Source: Nocardiopsis suaedae (GTDB lineage: Bacteria > Actinomycetota > Actinomycetes > Streptosporangiales > Streptosporangiaceae). From it: a stretch of 64,000 bases of DNA. Below the pieces are notes generated by a model, which did no database searches, was not told the origin of the DNA, and saw only the letters and a program-made list of their open reading frames with translations. The stretch covers positions 1 to 64,000 of the forward strand of contig NZ_JAQFWP010000028.1 in the NCBI RefSeq assembly GCF_027706745.1, in the 5' to 3' direction. Both the position numbers and the translations under genes were made by a program. The first letter of the stretch is position 1; every line of letters begins with the position of its first letter. Shown in pieces: positions 25,686-34,962 of the stretch.

Positions 25686-26825
25686 TCAGGCGCCGGGGGA
25701 GAGGCGCCCCTCCAGGCGGTCCAGGTCGTCGGCCAGGGCCGCCAGCGCCGCGTCGTCGGCCACGTCCCCGCCCTCCGGGGCACCGTACAGCAGCCGCCGC
25801 ACCTGGGCCGGGTCGTCCCCGGTGCGCAGGGCGACCGCCGCGGCGACCGCGTCGGCGTCCGCGTCGGCCGCGAGCCCGACGGCGGTGCGCAGCCGTTCGG
25901 CGGTGTCCGCGCGCAGTGCCGCGGAGGCCCGGTCCCGGGCGCGCCGCGCGGCGTACAGCCGCGCCCGCCCCTCGGTGGTCTCGGCGGCCCGGACGACGAC
26001 GGGCAGCCGCTCGGTGACCAGCGGCCCGAGGCGGCGGCCGCGCCACAGCGCCAGCAGCACCAGGGCGGCGCCCAGCGGCACCACCGACCAGCGCAGCGGC
26101 AGCGGGAGCAGGTCCCAGACGGTGCTCTGCCCGCTCTGCGCCGGCACGTCGGGCAGGAACCACACGACGTCCCGGCCGGACGCCAGGTTGAGCATGAGGG
26201 CGGCGTTGCCCTCCCGCCCCAGGCGCTCATTGGTCAGCGGGGCGGTGGCGCCCAGAACGGTGGTGGCGGCGCCGTCCGGGCGCTCGGCGACGACGAGGCC
26301 CTCGCCGCCGTCGACCGGGTAGCAGCCGGAGTCGCCGCCGCTGTAGGACTCGCCTCCGGCGTCGGCGGCCCCGGCCGCGCGCGCTGCGGGCAGGCGGCAT
26401 TCGGGCTCCGGGGTGACATCGTCGCCGCGGCCGACCATCTCGACGCCGGGGGCGAGGAGACGCAGGGCGGGCCCGGTGGGGCGCACGGCCAGCACGTCGG
26501 CGTCGGAGGCGGCCAGCCGCTCCAGTTCGCCCCGGGTCAGCCGGTGGCTCGCGGCCAGCACCACCAGCGCGTCACCGGAGGCGGCGTCGAGCGCCGCGGC
26601 GCTGTCGCGGGCCACGGTCACCTCGCTGCCCTGCTCCTCCAGGATGTTCACCAGCGCGCGTGATCCCTCCGGGGTGGTCGCCTCGGGCTCCAGCGAACCG
26701 GTGCGCTCGGGACGCGCCCCCAGGGACACGACGAAGGAGAGCAGGACCAGCACCGCCACGACGGCGATGGGCCCGCGGGCGCGCCGCCAGCGGGCGCCCG
26801 CCTGGGACGGGGGAGCGGTCGTCAC
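25686..26825 (-). CDS. DUF4350-domain membrane protein
   Basis: 379 residues. One helix near the start (GPIAVVAVLVLLSFVVSL, about 18-36), then a domain with TTPEGSRALVNILEEQGSEVTVARD and LVVLAASHRLTRGELERLAA typical of DUF4350, a second helix around 255-275 (WSVVPLGAALVLLALW), and a cytoplasmic helical tail. The GTG start overlaps the stop of the DUF4129 gene by four bases (GTGA), showing translational coupling. It always travels with MoxR, DUF58 and DUF4129, so it is presumably part of the same membrane complex. No catalytic residues are recognisable. Confidence 0.85.
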   Translation of the reverse strand: MTTAPPSQAGARWRRARGPIAVVAVLVLLSFVVSLGARPERTGSLEPEATTPEGSRALVNILEEQGSEVTVARDSAAALDAASGDALVVLAASHRLTRGELERLAASDADVLAVRPTGPALRLLAPGVEMVGRGDDVTPEPECRLPAARAAGAADAGGESYSGGDSGCYPVDGGEGLVVAERPDGAATTVLGATAPLTNERLGREGNAALMLNLASGRDVVWFLPDVPAQSGQSTVWDLLPLPLRWSVVPLGAALVLLALWRGRRLGPLVTERLPVVVRAAETTEGRARLYAARRARDRASAALRADTAERLRTAVGLAADADADAVAAAVALRTGDDPAQVRRLLYGAPEGGDVADDAALAALADDLDRLEGRLSPGA

Positions 26826-27421
26826 CGGGCGTCCTCCCGGGGGCGCGCGGCGGACAGCGCCTCGTCGAGCTCGCGCAGCGTGCGGTAGCCGTCAGGGGTG
26901 GCGGGGCGGTCGCCGTAGGCGCTGTCGTTGAACACCGCCGCGGCCGCCTCCAGGGCGGCCTTCTGGGCGGGCATCGCCTCGCCCGCGTCGGCGGCCAGCT
27001 CGGTGGCGGTCCGCCCGGGGCGCGGCGCCACCACGCCGCGCTCCTCCAGTTCCAGGGCGATGGCGCGCAGCCGCTCGCGGACCGCCGCCGAGTGGTCGCC
27101 GCCCGCGGCGTGCCGTTCGGCGGCGGCGCGGTGGTCGGCCGCGGTCTGCGGAGCGCGGTCCCCGAATAGGGCCTGCGCGGTGCGGACGTTGCGGGACGGG
27201 CGGGCGTAGACGATGAGCGCGACGACGACGAGTACCAGGAGCACCAGCAGCGGCCCCAGGGTCCACCACCCGCCGGGCAGGCCGGAGGCGCCCTGGAGGA
27301 ACTCGCCCACCAGGTCCCCCAGGGCACTGAGGACACGCTGGAGCCACCCCGGCTCGGCGTTGCCGTAGGCGGGGTCGGACAGCTCTTCACCGGCGATGCG
27401 GGCGCCCTCCTCGCGGGTCAC
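26822..27421 (-). CDS. DUF4129-domain membrane protein
   Basis: 199 residues from the second of two adjacent GTG codons (27421; the first, 27424, is equally possible). An N-terminal cytoplasmic or extracytoplasmic stretch is followed by one strong helix (LGPLLVLLVLVVVALIVYA, about 55-75). The DUF4129 domain then contains RTAQALFGDRA, HSAAVRERLRAIALELEERGVV and RTATELAADAGEAMPAQKAALEAAAAVFNDSAYG. Both ends overlap neighbours by four bases, so it is the middle of a coupled cassette. The domain is often found on transglutaminase-like proteins beside MoxR/DUF58; no enzymatic part is present here. Confidence 0.85.
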   Translation of the reverse strand: MTREEGARIAGEELSDPAYGNAEPGWLQRVLSALGDLVGEFLQGASGLPGGWWTLGPLLVLLVLVVVALIVYARPSRNVRTAQALFGDRAPQTAADHRAAAERHAAGGDHSAAVRERLRAIALELEERGVVAPRPGRTATELAADAGEAMPAQKAALEAAAAVFNDSAYGDRPATPDGYRTLRELDEALSAARPREDAR

Positions 27422-28701
27422 CACGGCGCGGCCCCCGGGGCCCCGCCGCCGGGAGGCCCGGCGGGCGGTGCGTTGGGAGGTTCATTGGGCGGCGCGGGCG
27501 GCGCGGGCGGCGGCTCCGGCAGGTAGACCTCGGGCCCGATGCCGCGCCCCTCCTGGGCGGCGGCCTGCAGCCGCAGGTCGAGGGCCTCACGGCGCATCCG
27601 CAGGTCGACGTAGAGAAGCCCGGTCACCCCGCTCAGGAACGGGGAGGTCACCGCGCCCCCGAGGACCGCGCCCAGGAAGATCGTCGCCGCGTAGACGACG
27701 GCGGCCAGCGACGCGTCGGGGATCAGGGCCATCCCCAGCGCGCCGCCGATGGAGAACGGCGTGGCCAGGACGCTCGCGACCATCTGCGTGACCAGCGAGG
27801 CCAGCAGCAGGATGCCGAAGGTGCGCCACCACGAGCGCTGCGTCAGCCGCCAGGACCGGGCCAGGGCCCGCCCGGCGCCCATCCGCTCCAGGACGGCGGC
27901 CGGCATCGCCAGGGCGGTCCGCACGTAGACCCACACCCCCAGCACGGCGGTGAGCAGCATGCCGCCGAGCAGGACCGGCACGCCGATCGCGGGGTCGGCC
28001 TCGACCGCCAGGAACACCCCGCCGATGAGCGCGCCGAAGAACAGCACGAACCAGCCCACGCCCATGAGCAGCAGCAGCCCGGCCACCCCGAGGACGGCGC
28101 CGGTGCGCGGGGCGAACCAGGTGAACGCCTCGCGGACGGTGGGCCGCTGCCCGAGCACCGCCATGCCGATCACCGCGGCCAGCACCCCGGCCAGGACGGC
28201 GGCGCCGACGAACTGCACCACCAGCCCGGCGGCGTTGAGCGCCAGGGTGCCCACGGAGAACGGGAACGCCGTGTCGGCGGAGGTCCCGGCGTCGACCTGG
28301 GCGGTGACCCGGTCGATGTCATTGAGCATGCTGCCGCTGCCGATCGACGGCAGCAGCGCGATGACGGCCGACAGCATGACCGCGATCCCCATGACCGTGC
28401 GGGGGTTGCCGCGGATGTAGGAGAAGGCGCCGTTGAAGATGTCGCCGAGGGTGAGCGGGCGCAGCGCGATGATGCCGGGGCGCGGCACCGGCGGCGGCCC
28501 CCATCCCCATCCGGGGGCGCCGTGGCCCGCGTGTCCGCCCGGGGGCGGGCCGGGGGGCGGGCCCGGGGGTGCGAACCCGGGCGGCGCGGCGGGGCCCTGG
28601 GGCGGGGGCGTCCCCCCTCCGCCGGGGACGGCCCATGGGCCCGGGGGGTGGGCCCCCTCGGGGCCCGGAGCGCCTCCGGGGCGGCCCTCGTCGTGCGTCA
28701 T
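27418..28701 (-). CDS. Polytopic membrane protein, GPDPase-membrane-domain type
   Basis: 427 residues from the ATG at 28701, four bases after GGAGG. The first 70 residues are Pro/Gly-rich and disordered (PPGPPPGPPPGG). Then IIALRPLTLGDIFNGAFSYIRGNPRTVMGIAV introduces about six long helices, a pattern seen in proteins annotated as glycerophosphoryl-diester-phosphodiesterase membrane domain. A second Pro-rich stretch (PPPAPPAPPNEPPNAPP) closes it. There is no phosphodiesterase catalytic domain, so enzymatic activity is not supported. It is the first gene of the leftward operon, and the DUF4129 start overlaps its stop. Confidence 0.75.
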   Translation of the reverse strand: MTHDEGRPGGAPGPEGAHPPGPWAVPGGGGTPPPQGPAAPPGFAPPGPPPGPPPGGHAGHGAPGWGWGPPPVPRPGIIALRPLTLGDIFNGAFSYIRGNPRTVMGIAVMLSAVIALLPSIGSGSMLNDIDRVTAQVDAGTSADTAFPFSVGTLALNAAGLVVQFVGAAVLAGVLAAVIGMAVLGQRPTVREAFTWFAPRTGAVLGVAGLLLLMGVGWFVLFFGALIGGVFLAVEADPAIGVPVLLGGMLLTAVLGVWVYVRTALAMPAAVLERMGAGRALARSWRLTQRSWWRTFGILLLASLVTQMVASVLATPFSIGGALGMALIPDASLAAVVYAATIFLGAVLGGAVTSPFLSGVTGLLYVDLRMRREALDLRLQAAAQEGRGIGPEVYLPEPPPAPPAPPNEPPNAPPAGPPGGGAPGAAPW

Positions 28702-29139
28702 CTCTCCTCCGCCGTCCATCCGTCACGTGGGGACACCCACGCTATGCCAGATCTCCCGCGGGACGGGGCGCGCCCCGGGGGAGCGCGTGCCCGCCACCCT
28801 CGTGAGCGGCGCGTCCGTCCGTTCGTTTTGTATGCTTTCGGTTATCTACCGACCAAGTCGCGCGATGTTCGGAGGCGGACCGCCCGGGCGGCGTCCACGG
28901 ACGGCGGACGGGGCGGGGAGCACAGCGATCGGGGAGGCGATCGGGCGGAGGCCGCCGGGCGACCGGGGCGAACCGCAGCCGGACCCGCCGGGGAGATGGC
29001 AAGGTGTGGGTGAGAACACGGCTCCCGCCAGGGACCCCGGCAGTAGTGACCGCAGTTCGCCGCTTGAGTGTCCAGAAAGGAGAAGGCGCTGGGTGACGCG
29101 TCCCCCGCGGGGGAGGCGGACCGGGTGCCGGAAGCATTG
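28702..29139. promoter_or_regulatory. Divergent control region of mtrA and the MoxR operon
   Basis: About 440 bases between divergent genes. It includes one of the less GC-rich stretches nearby (TTCGTTTTGTATGCTTTCGG, TTATCTACC, around 28826-28853), where a promoter for mtrA is most likely, but no unambiguous -10/-35 pair stands out. In-frame sequence upstream of the mtrA ATG is open but not similar to MtrA proteins. No other gene is visible. Confidence 0.45.
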
Positions 29140-29820
29140 ATGAAGGGACGCGTACTGGTCGTCGACGACGACCTCGCCCTCGCCGAGATGCTCGGCATCG
29201 TCCTCAGAGGCGAGGGCTTCGAGCCGACGTTCGTGCACGACGGGGACAAGGCGCTGGAGGCCTTCCGCGAGTCCAAGCCCGACCTGGTGCTGCTGGACCT
29301 GATGCTGCCCGGCACCGAGGGCATCGACGTGTGCCGGCAGATCCGCACCGAGTCGGGCGTGCCGGTGGTGATGCTGACCGCCAAGGGCGACACCGTCGAC
29401 GTGGTGCTCGGCCTGGAGTCGGGCGCCGATGACTACATCGTCAAGCCCTTCAAGCCCAAGGAGCTGGTGGCGCGCGTGCGCGCGCGGCTGCGCCGCACCG
29501 AGGAGCCCGCCCCCGAGGTGCTCCAGATCGGCGACATCACCATCGACGTGGCCGGGCACGCGGTGCGCCGCGACGGCGAGCCGATCAGCCTCACCCCGCT
29601 GGAGTTCGACCTGCTGGTGGCGCTGGCCCGCAAGCCGCGCCAGGTCTTCACCCGCGAGGTGCTGCTGGAGCAGGTCTGGGGCTACCGGCACGCCGCCGAC
29701 ACGCGCCTGGTCAACGTGCACGTCCAGCGCCTGCGGGCGAAGATCGAGAAGGACCCGGAGCACCCCGAGGTCGTGGTGACCGTGCGCGGCGTCGGCTACA
29801 AGGCCGGCGGCGCGGCCTGA
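29140..29820 (+). CDS. mtrA: MtrA response regulator (OmpR family)
   Basis: 226 residues. Receiver domain 1-120 with acidic pocket Asp9-Asp11, phospho-acceptor Asp53 (VLLDLMLPG), Thr80 and Lys102 (YIVKPFKPKELVARVRARLRR). An OmpR winged-helix effector domain runs from about 130: LTPLEFDLLVALARKPRQVFTREVLLEQVWGYRHAADTRLVNVHVQRLRAKIE. MtrA controls cell-wall and septation genes, and development and antibiotic genes in Streptomyces. The MKGRVLVVDDD start at 29140 matches known MtrA starts; the frame is open further up to 29068, but that part is not conserved. mtrB follows after 19 bases. Confidence 0.96.
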   Translation: MKGRVLVVDDDLALAEMLGIVLRGEGFEPTFVHDGDKALEAFRESKPDLVLLDLMLPGTEGIDVCRQIRTESGVPVVMLTAKGDTVDVVLGLESGADDYIVKPFKPKELVARVRARLRRTEEPAPEVLQIGDITIDVAGHAVRRDGEPISLTPLEFDLLVALARKPRQVFTREVLLEQVWGYRHAADTRLVNVHVQRLRAKIEKDPEHPEVVVTVRGVGYKAGGAA

Positions 29821-29839
29821 CCGGAACCGGACAGCGGAC

Positions 29840-31612
29840 GTGGCGAGCGGCGGCACCGGCGGACCCGACGAGCCGGCCGAGGCGGCGGAGGCCGACGAGG
29901 CCGCCCCCGGGCGGCTGCACCGGGTGAGCACGGGGCTGCTCCGCGGGTACCTGGCCGCCCAGCGGGCCGCCCGGGGCCTGGTGCGCTGGGTGCACCAGCG
30001 CTGGCGCTCCTCGCTGCAGCTGCGGGTGGTCTCCAGCACGCTGGCGATCTCGGTGGCGGTCGCCGCCGTGCTCGGGTTCTTCCTGGTGCAGCAGGTGCGC
30101 AGCGGGCTCCTGGAGGCCCAGCGCGAGGCGGCGCTCAGCGACCACGCGAACGGGGTGAGCAGCGCGATCAACGCGCTGCAGGACGGTGACCAGTCGGTCG
30201 ACCCGGACCAGCAGCTCGAGGACATCGCCGACGAGCTGTCCGGCGGCCGCGCCGAGTCGGGCACCTACGACGTGATGATCCTGCCCAGCGTGGCGGGCAG
30301 CCGCGGGTTCGTCGCCGGGGACGTGCGCAGCTCCTCGGTGCCCGAGCGGCTCCGCGAGCAGGTACAGGCCTCGGGGACCGGCGAGCCGCCCTACTGGACC
30401 TACACCACCATCCGCCGCGAGCGCACGGCCGACGAGCCGGGCCTGGTGGTGGGCGCCCCGCTGTCGCACACCTACGAGCTGTACTACGTCTTCCCCCTCA
30501 CGCACGAGCAGAACATCCTCGACCTGGTGCAGAACACCCTGTTCGTGGTGGGTGCGCTGCTGACCCTGGTGCTCGGGGTGATCTCCTACCTGGTCACCCG
30601 GCAGGTGGTCAGCCCGGTGCGGGCGGCGGCCGGGTCGGCCGAGCGGCTGGCCGAGGGCGACCTGAACGAGCGCATGCAGGTGCGCGGCACCGACGACCTG
30701 TCCCGGCTCGCGGTCTCCTTCAACGAGATGGCCGGGAGCCTCCAGGAGAAGATCCAGGAGCTGGAGGAGCTGTCCAAGTCCCAGCGCCAGTTCGTCTCCG
30801 ACGTCTCGCACGAGCTGCGCACCCCGCTGACCACCATCCGGATGGCCGGGGACCTGCTCTACGAGCAGCGCGACGACCTCGACCCGACGATGAACCGGTC
30901 GGTGGAGCTGCTCCAGGGCCAGCTGGAGCGGTTCGAGGAGCTGCTGGGCGACCTGCTGGAGATCAGCAGGCACGACGCCGGGGCGGCCACGCTGGCGGTG
31001 GAGCCGGTCGACATCCGCGACTGCGTGCTCAAGGCGGTGGGCGACTCCGAGCAGATCGCCGAGAAGCGCGGCATCAAGGTGGTGCTCCGGCTCCCGGCCG
31101 AGCCCTGCACCGCGGACATGGACTCCCGCCGGATCACGCGCATCCTGCGCAACCTGGTCGTCAACGCCATCGAGCACAGTGAGGACCGGGACGTGGTGGT
31201 GACGGCCGCCTGCGACCGGGACGCGGTGGCGGTGGCCGTGCGCGACTTCGGGGTCGGGCTCAAGGAGGGCGAGGAGCACCTGTGTTTCGACCGCTTCTGG
31301 CGGGCCGACCCGGCCCGCGCCCGCACGACCGGCGGGACCGGGCTGGGGCTGTCGATCGCCAAGGAGGACGCCCAGCTGCACGGCGGGTGGCTGCAGGCCT
31401 GGGGCGAGCTCGGCGCCGGGTCGCAGTTCCGCCTCTCCCTGCCCCGCGCCTCCGGAAAGGAGCTGCGCGGCTCCCCGCTGCCGCTGGTCCCGCCGGAGCG
31501 CTCCCTGGGACGGGGACGGGCCGCCCGCCCCGCGCCGGAGGAGGCGCCCGAGGCCGAGCCCGGGCGCGCCGCCGAGCCGGGGCGGACCCCCGCCGCGGGG
31601 GAGGTCGGATGA
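29840..31612 (+). CDS. mtrB: MtrB sensor histidine kinase
   Basis: 590 residues, GTG start. Two membrane helices (about 65-90 and 235-260) bracket an extracytoplasmic domain. A HAMP domain follows (PVRAAAGSAERLAEGDLNERM), then the dimerisation/phosphoacceptor helix FVSDVSHELRTPLTT with His324. The ATPase domain has N-box NLVVNAIEHSED, RDFGVGLKEGEEHLCFDRFWR and GGTGLGLSIAKED. A disordered Pro/Glu/Arg tail of about 60 residues ends it. It phosphorylates MtrA. The stop overlaps the lpqB start (ATGA), so the two are translationally coupled, as is usual for mtrAB-lpqB. Confidence 0.95.
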   Translation: MASGGTGGPDEPAEAAEADEAAPGRLHRVSTGLLRGYLAAQRAARGLVRWVHQRWRSSLQLRVVSSTLAISVAVAAVLGFFLVQQVRSGLLEAQREAALSDHANGVSSAINALQDGDQSVDPDQQLEDIADELSGGRAESGTYDVMILPSVAGSRGFVAGDVRSSSVPERLREQVQASGTGEPPYWTYTTIRRERTADEPGLVVGAPLSHTYELYYVFPLTHEQNILDLVQNTLFVVGALLTLVLGVISYLVTRQVVSPVRAAAGSAERLAEGDLNERMQVRGTDDLSRLAVSFNEMAGSLQEKIQELEELSKSQRQFVSDVSHELRTPLTTIRMAGDLLYEQRDDLDPTMNRSVELLQGQLERFEELLGDLLEISRHDAGAATLAVEPVDIRDCVLKAVGDSEQIAEKRGIKVVLRLPAEPCTADMDSRRITRILRNLVVNAIEHSEDRDVVVTAACDRDAVAVAVRDFGVGLKEGEEHLCFDRFWRADPARARTTGGTGLGLSIAKEDAQLHGGWLQAWGELGAGSQFRLSLPRASGKELRGSPLPLVPPERSLGRGRAARPAPEEAPEAEPGRAAEPGRTPAAGEVG

Positions 31613-33471
31613 GACGCGCCCAGGCCCGCACCGGCGCCGCGGCCGGCGCCCTGGCGGTGCTCATCGCCGGGGGATGCGCCACCGTGCCCTCGGCCGGGCC
31701 CATCGCCCAGAGCGACCGCGGCGGCGAGTCGCCCGCCGCCTCCGACTCCTACGTGCGCATGCTGCCCGCCGGCCCCCAGCCGGGGGTCAGCGAGGTGGGA
31801 CTGGTCGAGGGCTTCCTCAAGGACATGGCCAGCTTCGAGGACAACCACGCCGCCCCGCGGCGCTTCCTGCTCCCCGACCGCAGGGCCTCCTGGTCGCCGG
31901 ACGACTCGGCGCTGGTCTACGAGAGCATGGACTCGGTCTCCCTGGACGTGGAGCCGGGCGCCGACGAGGACACCGCCACGGTGCGGATGCGCACCCCCGA
32001 GGCGGCCTCCATCGGCTCCGACGGCCACTACGTGGCCGGGGACGGCGGCGAGATCATCGACGTCGACTTCGAGCTGTCGCGCGACGCGGACGGCGAGTGG
32101 CGCATCGCCGACCTGCCCGACCGGCTCATCCTGGCCCGCGGGGACGTGGAGCGGGTGTACCGCCCGCTCAACCTGTACTTCTTCAACCGGGACCGCTCCA
32201 CCCTGGTGCCCGACCCGGTCTTCCTGCCGGTGACCTCCGACGACGTGGCCACCCGGCTGGCCAAGAAGGCCGTCGCCGGGCCGACCCGGTGGCTGTCCCC
32301 CGCCGTGGACTCGGCGTTCCCCGAGCAGGCCACCGCCGACGTGGCCTTCGACGGCGGCCGGGTGACGGTGGAGCTCGGCGGCCGCACCCCCTCGGCCTCG
32401 GACCGCGCGGACATGGAGGCCCAGCTCGCCTGGACCCTCAAGCAGCTCCCCGAGGTGCAGGAGGTGGTGCTGCGCGCGGGCGGGGAGGAGAGCCGCATCC
32501 CCGGGGACGAGGAGGAGTCCCTGCAGGGCGGCACCGAGCAGTGGGGGGACGTGAACCCCTCCGGTGTGGACCGCAGCCTGAACGCCTACTTCGTGCGCGA
32601 GGGCCGGCTGTGGAGCATGAAGGGCGAGGAGGACGGCGCCACCCCCGAGGTCGCCGCCGTGCCGGGGGCGCCCGGCCGGGCCGGCCGGGGGCTGAACGGG
32701 TACGCCGTCTCGCTGGACCAGAAGCACTTCGCGGCGGTGGACGCCGAGAACGACCGGGTGATGCTGGCCGACTCCGGTGACGACGCCTTCCGGCCGGTGC
32801 TGGAGGGCGGCGAATTCAGCGCGCTGTCCTGGGACGGCTACGGCAACCTGTGGGCCGTGGAGCGGACGCCGGGCGGCTCCGAGGAGGACGCCGGGGACGG
32901 GGACGAGGACGCGGAGCAGGACGGCGGTTCGGACGGCGGTTCGGACGACGGCGGGGAGGACGAGCCGGAGCCGTCCACACGGGTGTGGATGCTGCGCGAG
33001 GGCACGGACCCGGTGGAGGTCACCGTCCCCGGCCTGAACGACCGGAGGGTGACCCAGCTCCGGCTGTCCCGCGACGGGACCCGCGCCGCGGTCATCACCG
33101 AGGAGGGCGACGCCGGGGGCCGCCTGTGGGTGGGCCGGGTGTCCGTGGGGGCCGACGGGGACGTGCGCCTCGGCGGGTTCATGGCCCTGGCGCGCGATGT
33201 CGGCGAGGTCGTCGACGTGGCCTGGCGCGGCGGGGACCAGCTCGCCGTCCTGGGCACGCAGCGCGACGGGGCGGTCCGCGGATACCTGGTCCCGCTGGAC
33301 GGCGGCACCGCGCCCTCCAGCGTCGGCCCGCTGTCCGGCGCCCGCACCATCGCGGCCGCCCCCGACCTGCCGCTCCTGGCCGGGGCCGACGACGACCAGC
33401 TCTGGCTCACCGCCGACCGCGTGATGTGGCAGCGCGCCACCGAGGGCACCGACCCGGTCTTCCCGGGGTAG
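31609..33471 (+). CDS. lpqB: LpqB lipoprotein, MtrAB accessory factor
   Basis: 620 residues. Lipoprotein signal with lipobox I-A-G-G-C, lipidated Cys23. GerMN-type domains (about 70-330) contain RFLLPDRRASWSPD, FELSRDADGEWRI and VELGGRTPSASDRADMEAQLAWTLKQLPEVQEVVL. A C-terminal beta-propeller-like part follows. LpqB modulates MtrB signalling at the membrane. An acidic, disordered insertion (about 30 residues of Glu/Asp/Gly/Ser near 423-453) interrupts the propeller and is unusual. The ATG overlaps the mtrB stop. The next gene, comF, is 86 bases on. Confidence 0.93.
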   Translation: MRRAQARTGAAAGALAVLIAGGCATVPSAGPIAQSDRGGESPAASDSYVRMLPAGPQPGVSEVGLVEGFLKDMASFEDNHAAPRRFLLPDRRASWSPDDSALVYESMDSVSLDVEPGADEDTATVRMRTPEAASIGSDGHYVAGDGGEIIDVDFELSRDADGEWRIADLPDRLILARGDVERVYRPLNLYFFNRDRSTLVPDPVFLPVTSDDVATRLAKKAVAGPTRWLSPAVDSAFPEQATADVAFDGGRVTVELGGRTPSASDRADMEAQLAWTLKQLPEVQEVVLRAGGEESRIPGDEEESLQGGTEQWGDVNPSGVDRSLNAYFVREGRLWSMKGEEDGATPEVAAVPGAPGRAGRGLNGYAVSLDQKHFAAVDAENDRVMLADSGDDAFRPVLEGGEFSALSWDGYGNLWAVERTPGGSEEDAGDGDEDAEQDGGSDGGSDDGGEDEPEPSTRVWMLREGTDPVEVTVPGLNDRRVTQLRLSRDGTRAAVITEEGDAGGRLWVGRVSVGADGDVRLGGFMALARDVGEVVDVAWRGGDQLAVLGTQRDGAVRGYLVPLDGGTAPSSVGPLSGARTIAAAPDLPLLAGADDDQLWLTADRVMWQRATEGTDPVFPG

Positions 33472-33557
33472 CCCCGCCCCCATCCGCGTGAAAGGGCTCT
33501 GTCCACAGGGGCGCGGCCCGTTCCCCGTGGCGGTCCCGGGGCGCGCACAGTGGCGGC

Positions 33558-34232
33558 ATGCCGTTCTTCGGACGTCTCCCCGCGTTCCTCCGAGCACTCG
33601 GCGGGCTGGTGCTGGGCGAGTGCTGCCGCGCCTGCGGGCGGCCGGGCGCCCTGGTCTGCCCCGAGTGCGCGGACGCGCTCGCCGCCCGCCCGCACCGCTG
33701 CGCCCCGCGCCCCGGCTGCCCCCCGGCCTGGGCCGCCGGACCCTACACCGGCGCGGACCGCGCCCTGCTCCTCGCCTACAAGCACGGCGGCGCCCGTGCG
33801 CTCGCCGCGCGGTCGGGGGTCCGGCTCGCCGCCGCCGTCGCGGCGGCCGCGCCGGGGCCGCGCCCCCTCCTCCTGGTCCCGGTCCCCGCGCGCCCGCAGA
33901 GCGTGCGCCGCCGGGGCGGGGACCGGACCGTCCCGCTCGCCCGCTCCGCCGCGCGCGAGCTGCGCCGCCGGGGGCGCGCGGCGGTGCACCGCCCTCTGCT
34001 GCGGCACCGCCGGAGGGTCGCCGACCAGGTGGGCCTGGGGCGCGGCGAGCGGAGGGGGAACCTGGCCGGGGCGCTGGAGGTCCGGAGGGGCGCTCCGCAC
34101 GGCCTCGCGGGTGATCCGGTGCTCATCGACGACGTCGTCACGACCGGGGCCACGCTCGCGGAGGCGGCCCGCGCCCTGCGCGCGGGCGGCGTGCGGGTCC
34201 GTGCGGCGGCGGTCCTCGCCGAGCGGCGGTGA
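33558..34232 (+). CDS. ComF-family phosphoribosyltransferase-like protein
   Basis: 224 residues. An N-terminal zinc-finger-like segment has CCRACGRPGALVCPECAD (Cys pairs near 22-40), then AYKHGG, PVPARPQSVRRRGGDRTVPLARS and the PRTase loop VLIDDVVTTGATL near 190. ComF proteins are linked to DNA uptake in naturally competent bacteria. In actinomycetes the gene persists between lpqB and hpf, and its role is unclear. The second half is Arg-rich. It sits in a short transcription unit with no obvious terminator before the long region upstream of hpf. Confidence 0.88.
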   Translation: MPFFGRLPAFLRALGGLVLGECCRACGRPGALVCPECADALAARPHRCAPRPGCPPAWAAGPYTGADRALLLAYKHGGARALAARSGVRLAAAVAAAAPGPRPLLLVPVPARPQSVRRRGGDRTVPLARSAARELRRRGRAAVHRPLLRHRRRVADQVGLGRGERRGNLAGALEVRRGAPHGLAGDPVLIDDVVTTGATLAEAARALRAGGVRVRAAAVLAERR

Positions 34233-34962
34233 GCGGCGCCGACCCGTGGGGCCGGTGGGGTCCCTGTGGCCGCTGTGGCGCGTGGGGTCCCTGGGCGGGA
34301 CGGGCGCCAAAAAACTTTTGCCCGCGCCCCGGAGGGGGCCCACTCCGGTGGCGGGACGGGCCATCCGGGCCGTTTCCAGGGGCTCCGGGGCGAATTCTCC
34401 ACCTGACAAGAGGCGGTTCTCGGGTTAGCGTTTCGGACATGGCACCCGCCCGGGTCCGTGGTTGCGCCGGGGTGCGCTGCGCCGGAAGGCGGAGCGGACC
34501 GCGGCAAGCCGATGCCAGGCGCAGGCGAAACGGCCCACGTAAGGCGACTTTTCGTCGTCCGATCACGGTGCGCCTTAGAGGTAAGTCCTGCCTCGCAGAG
34601 GGTCCGGATGACCCTCGGCCGCGGGAGAAGGGCAGTAGTCGCACGCGAAGCGGCGGACCCCTCAGCAGGCGGATGTGGGGACGAAGACCAGGTCGGCCGG
34701 GCGGGTGGCATCCTCTCTTCCCCGGCTGTCCCGAATGTGATGTTCCCTGCCGTGAACTGGGCTTCTCTCACACGATGCGCGGGTGATCACGGCGGTGATC
34801 CGGGGTATACGCAAAGCCATAGCGACCCGTCGCGAGCCGTCCGGACCCCGGCGGGGCCGGGCGGGCGGAAGGAGGAGCCCTTCTCATCCCCACGCGCGCA
34901 GCGCGCCGGGATGCACCAACGGCCTGGCCGCCGTGCGGCGGCTGAGCGATCAAGGGGGTCTT
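34233..34962. promoter_or_regulatory. 730-base region upstream of hpf
   Basis: No credible gene. It is locally less GC-rich than the flanks (around 34310-34420 and 34540-34600) and probably holds the hpf promoter plus a long leader. GGGTAT at 34803-34808 resembles a stress-sigma -10, but no GTTT sits at the right distance, so I do not claim a SigB/SigH promoter. I compared it by eye with cobalamin and c-di-AMP riboswitch landmarks and found no match. The frame in front of the hpf GTG stays open to 34783 but is not HPF-like. Confidence 0.4.

Noticed and set aside
34490-34700. Cobalamin or c-di-AMP riboswitch upstream of hpf
   Set aside because: The landmark B12-box and c-di-AMP consensus segments are not present in the right order.
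34803-34808. Stress-sigma promoter GGGTAT before hpf
   Set aside because: There is no GTTT-type -35 at the expected distance.
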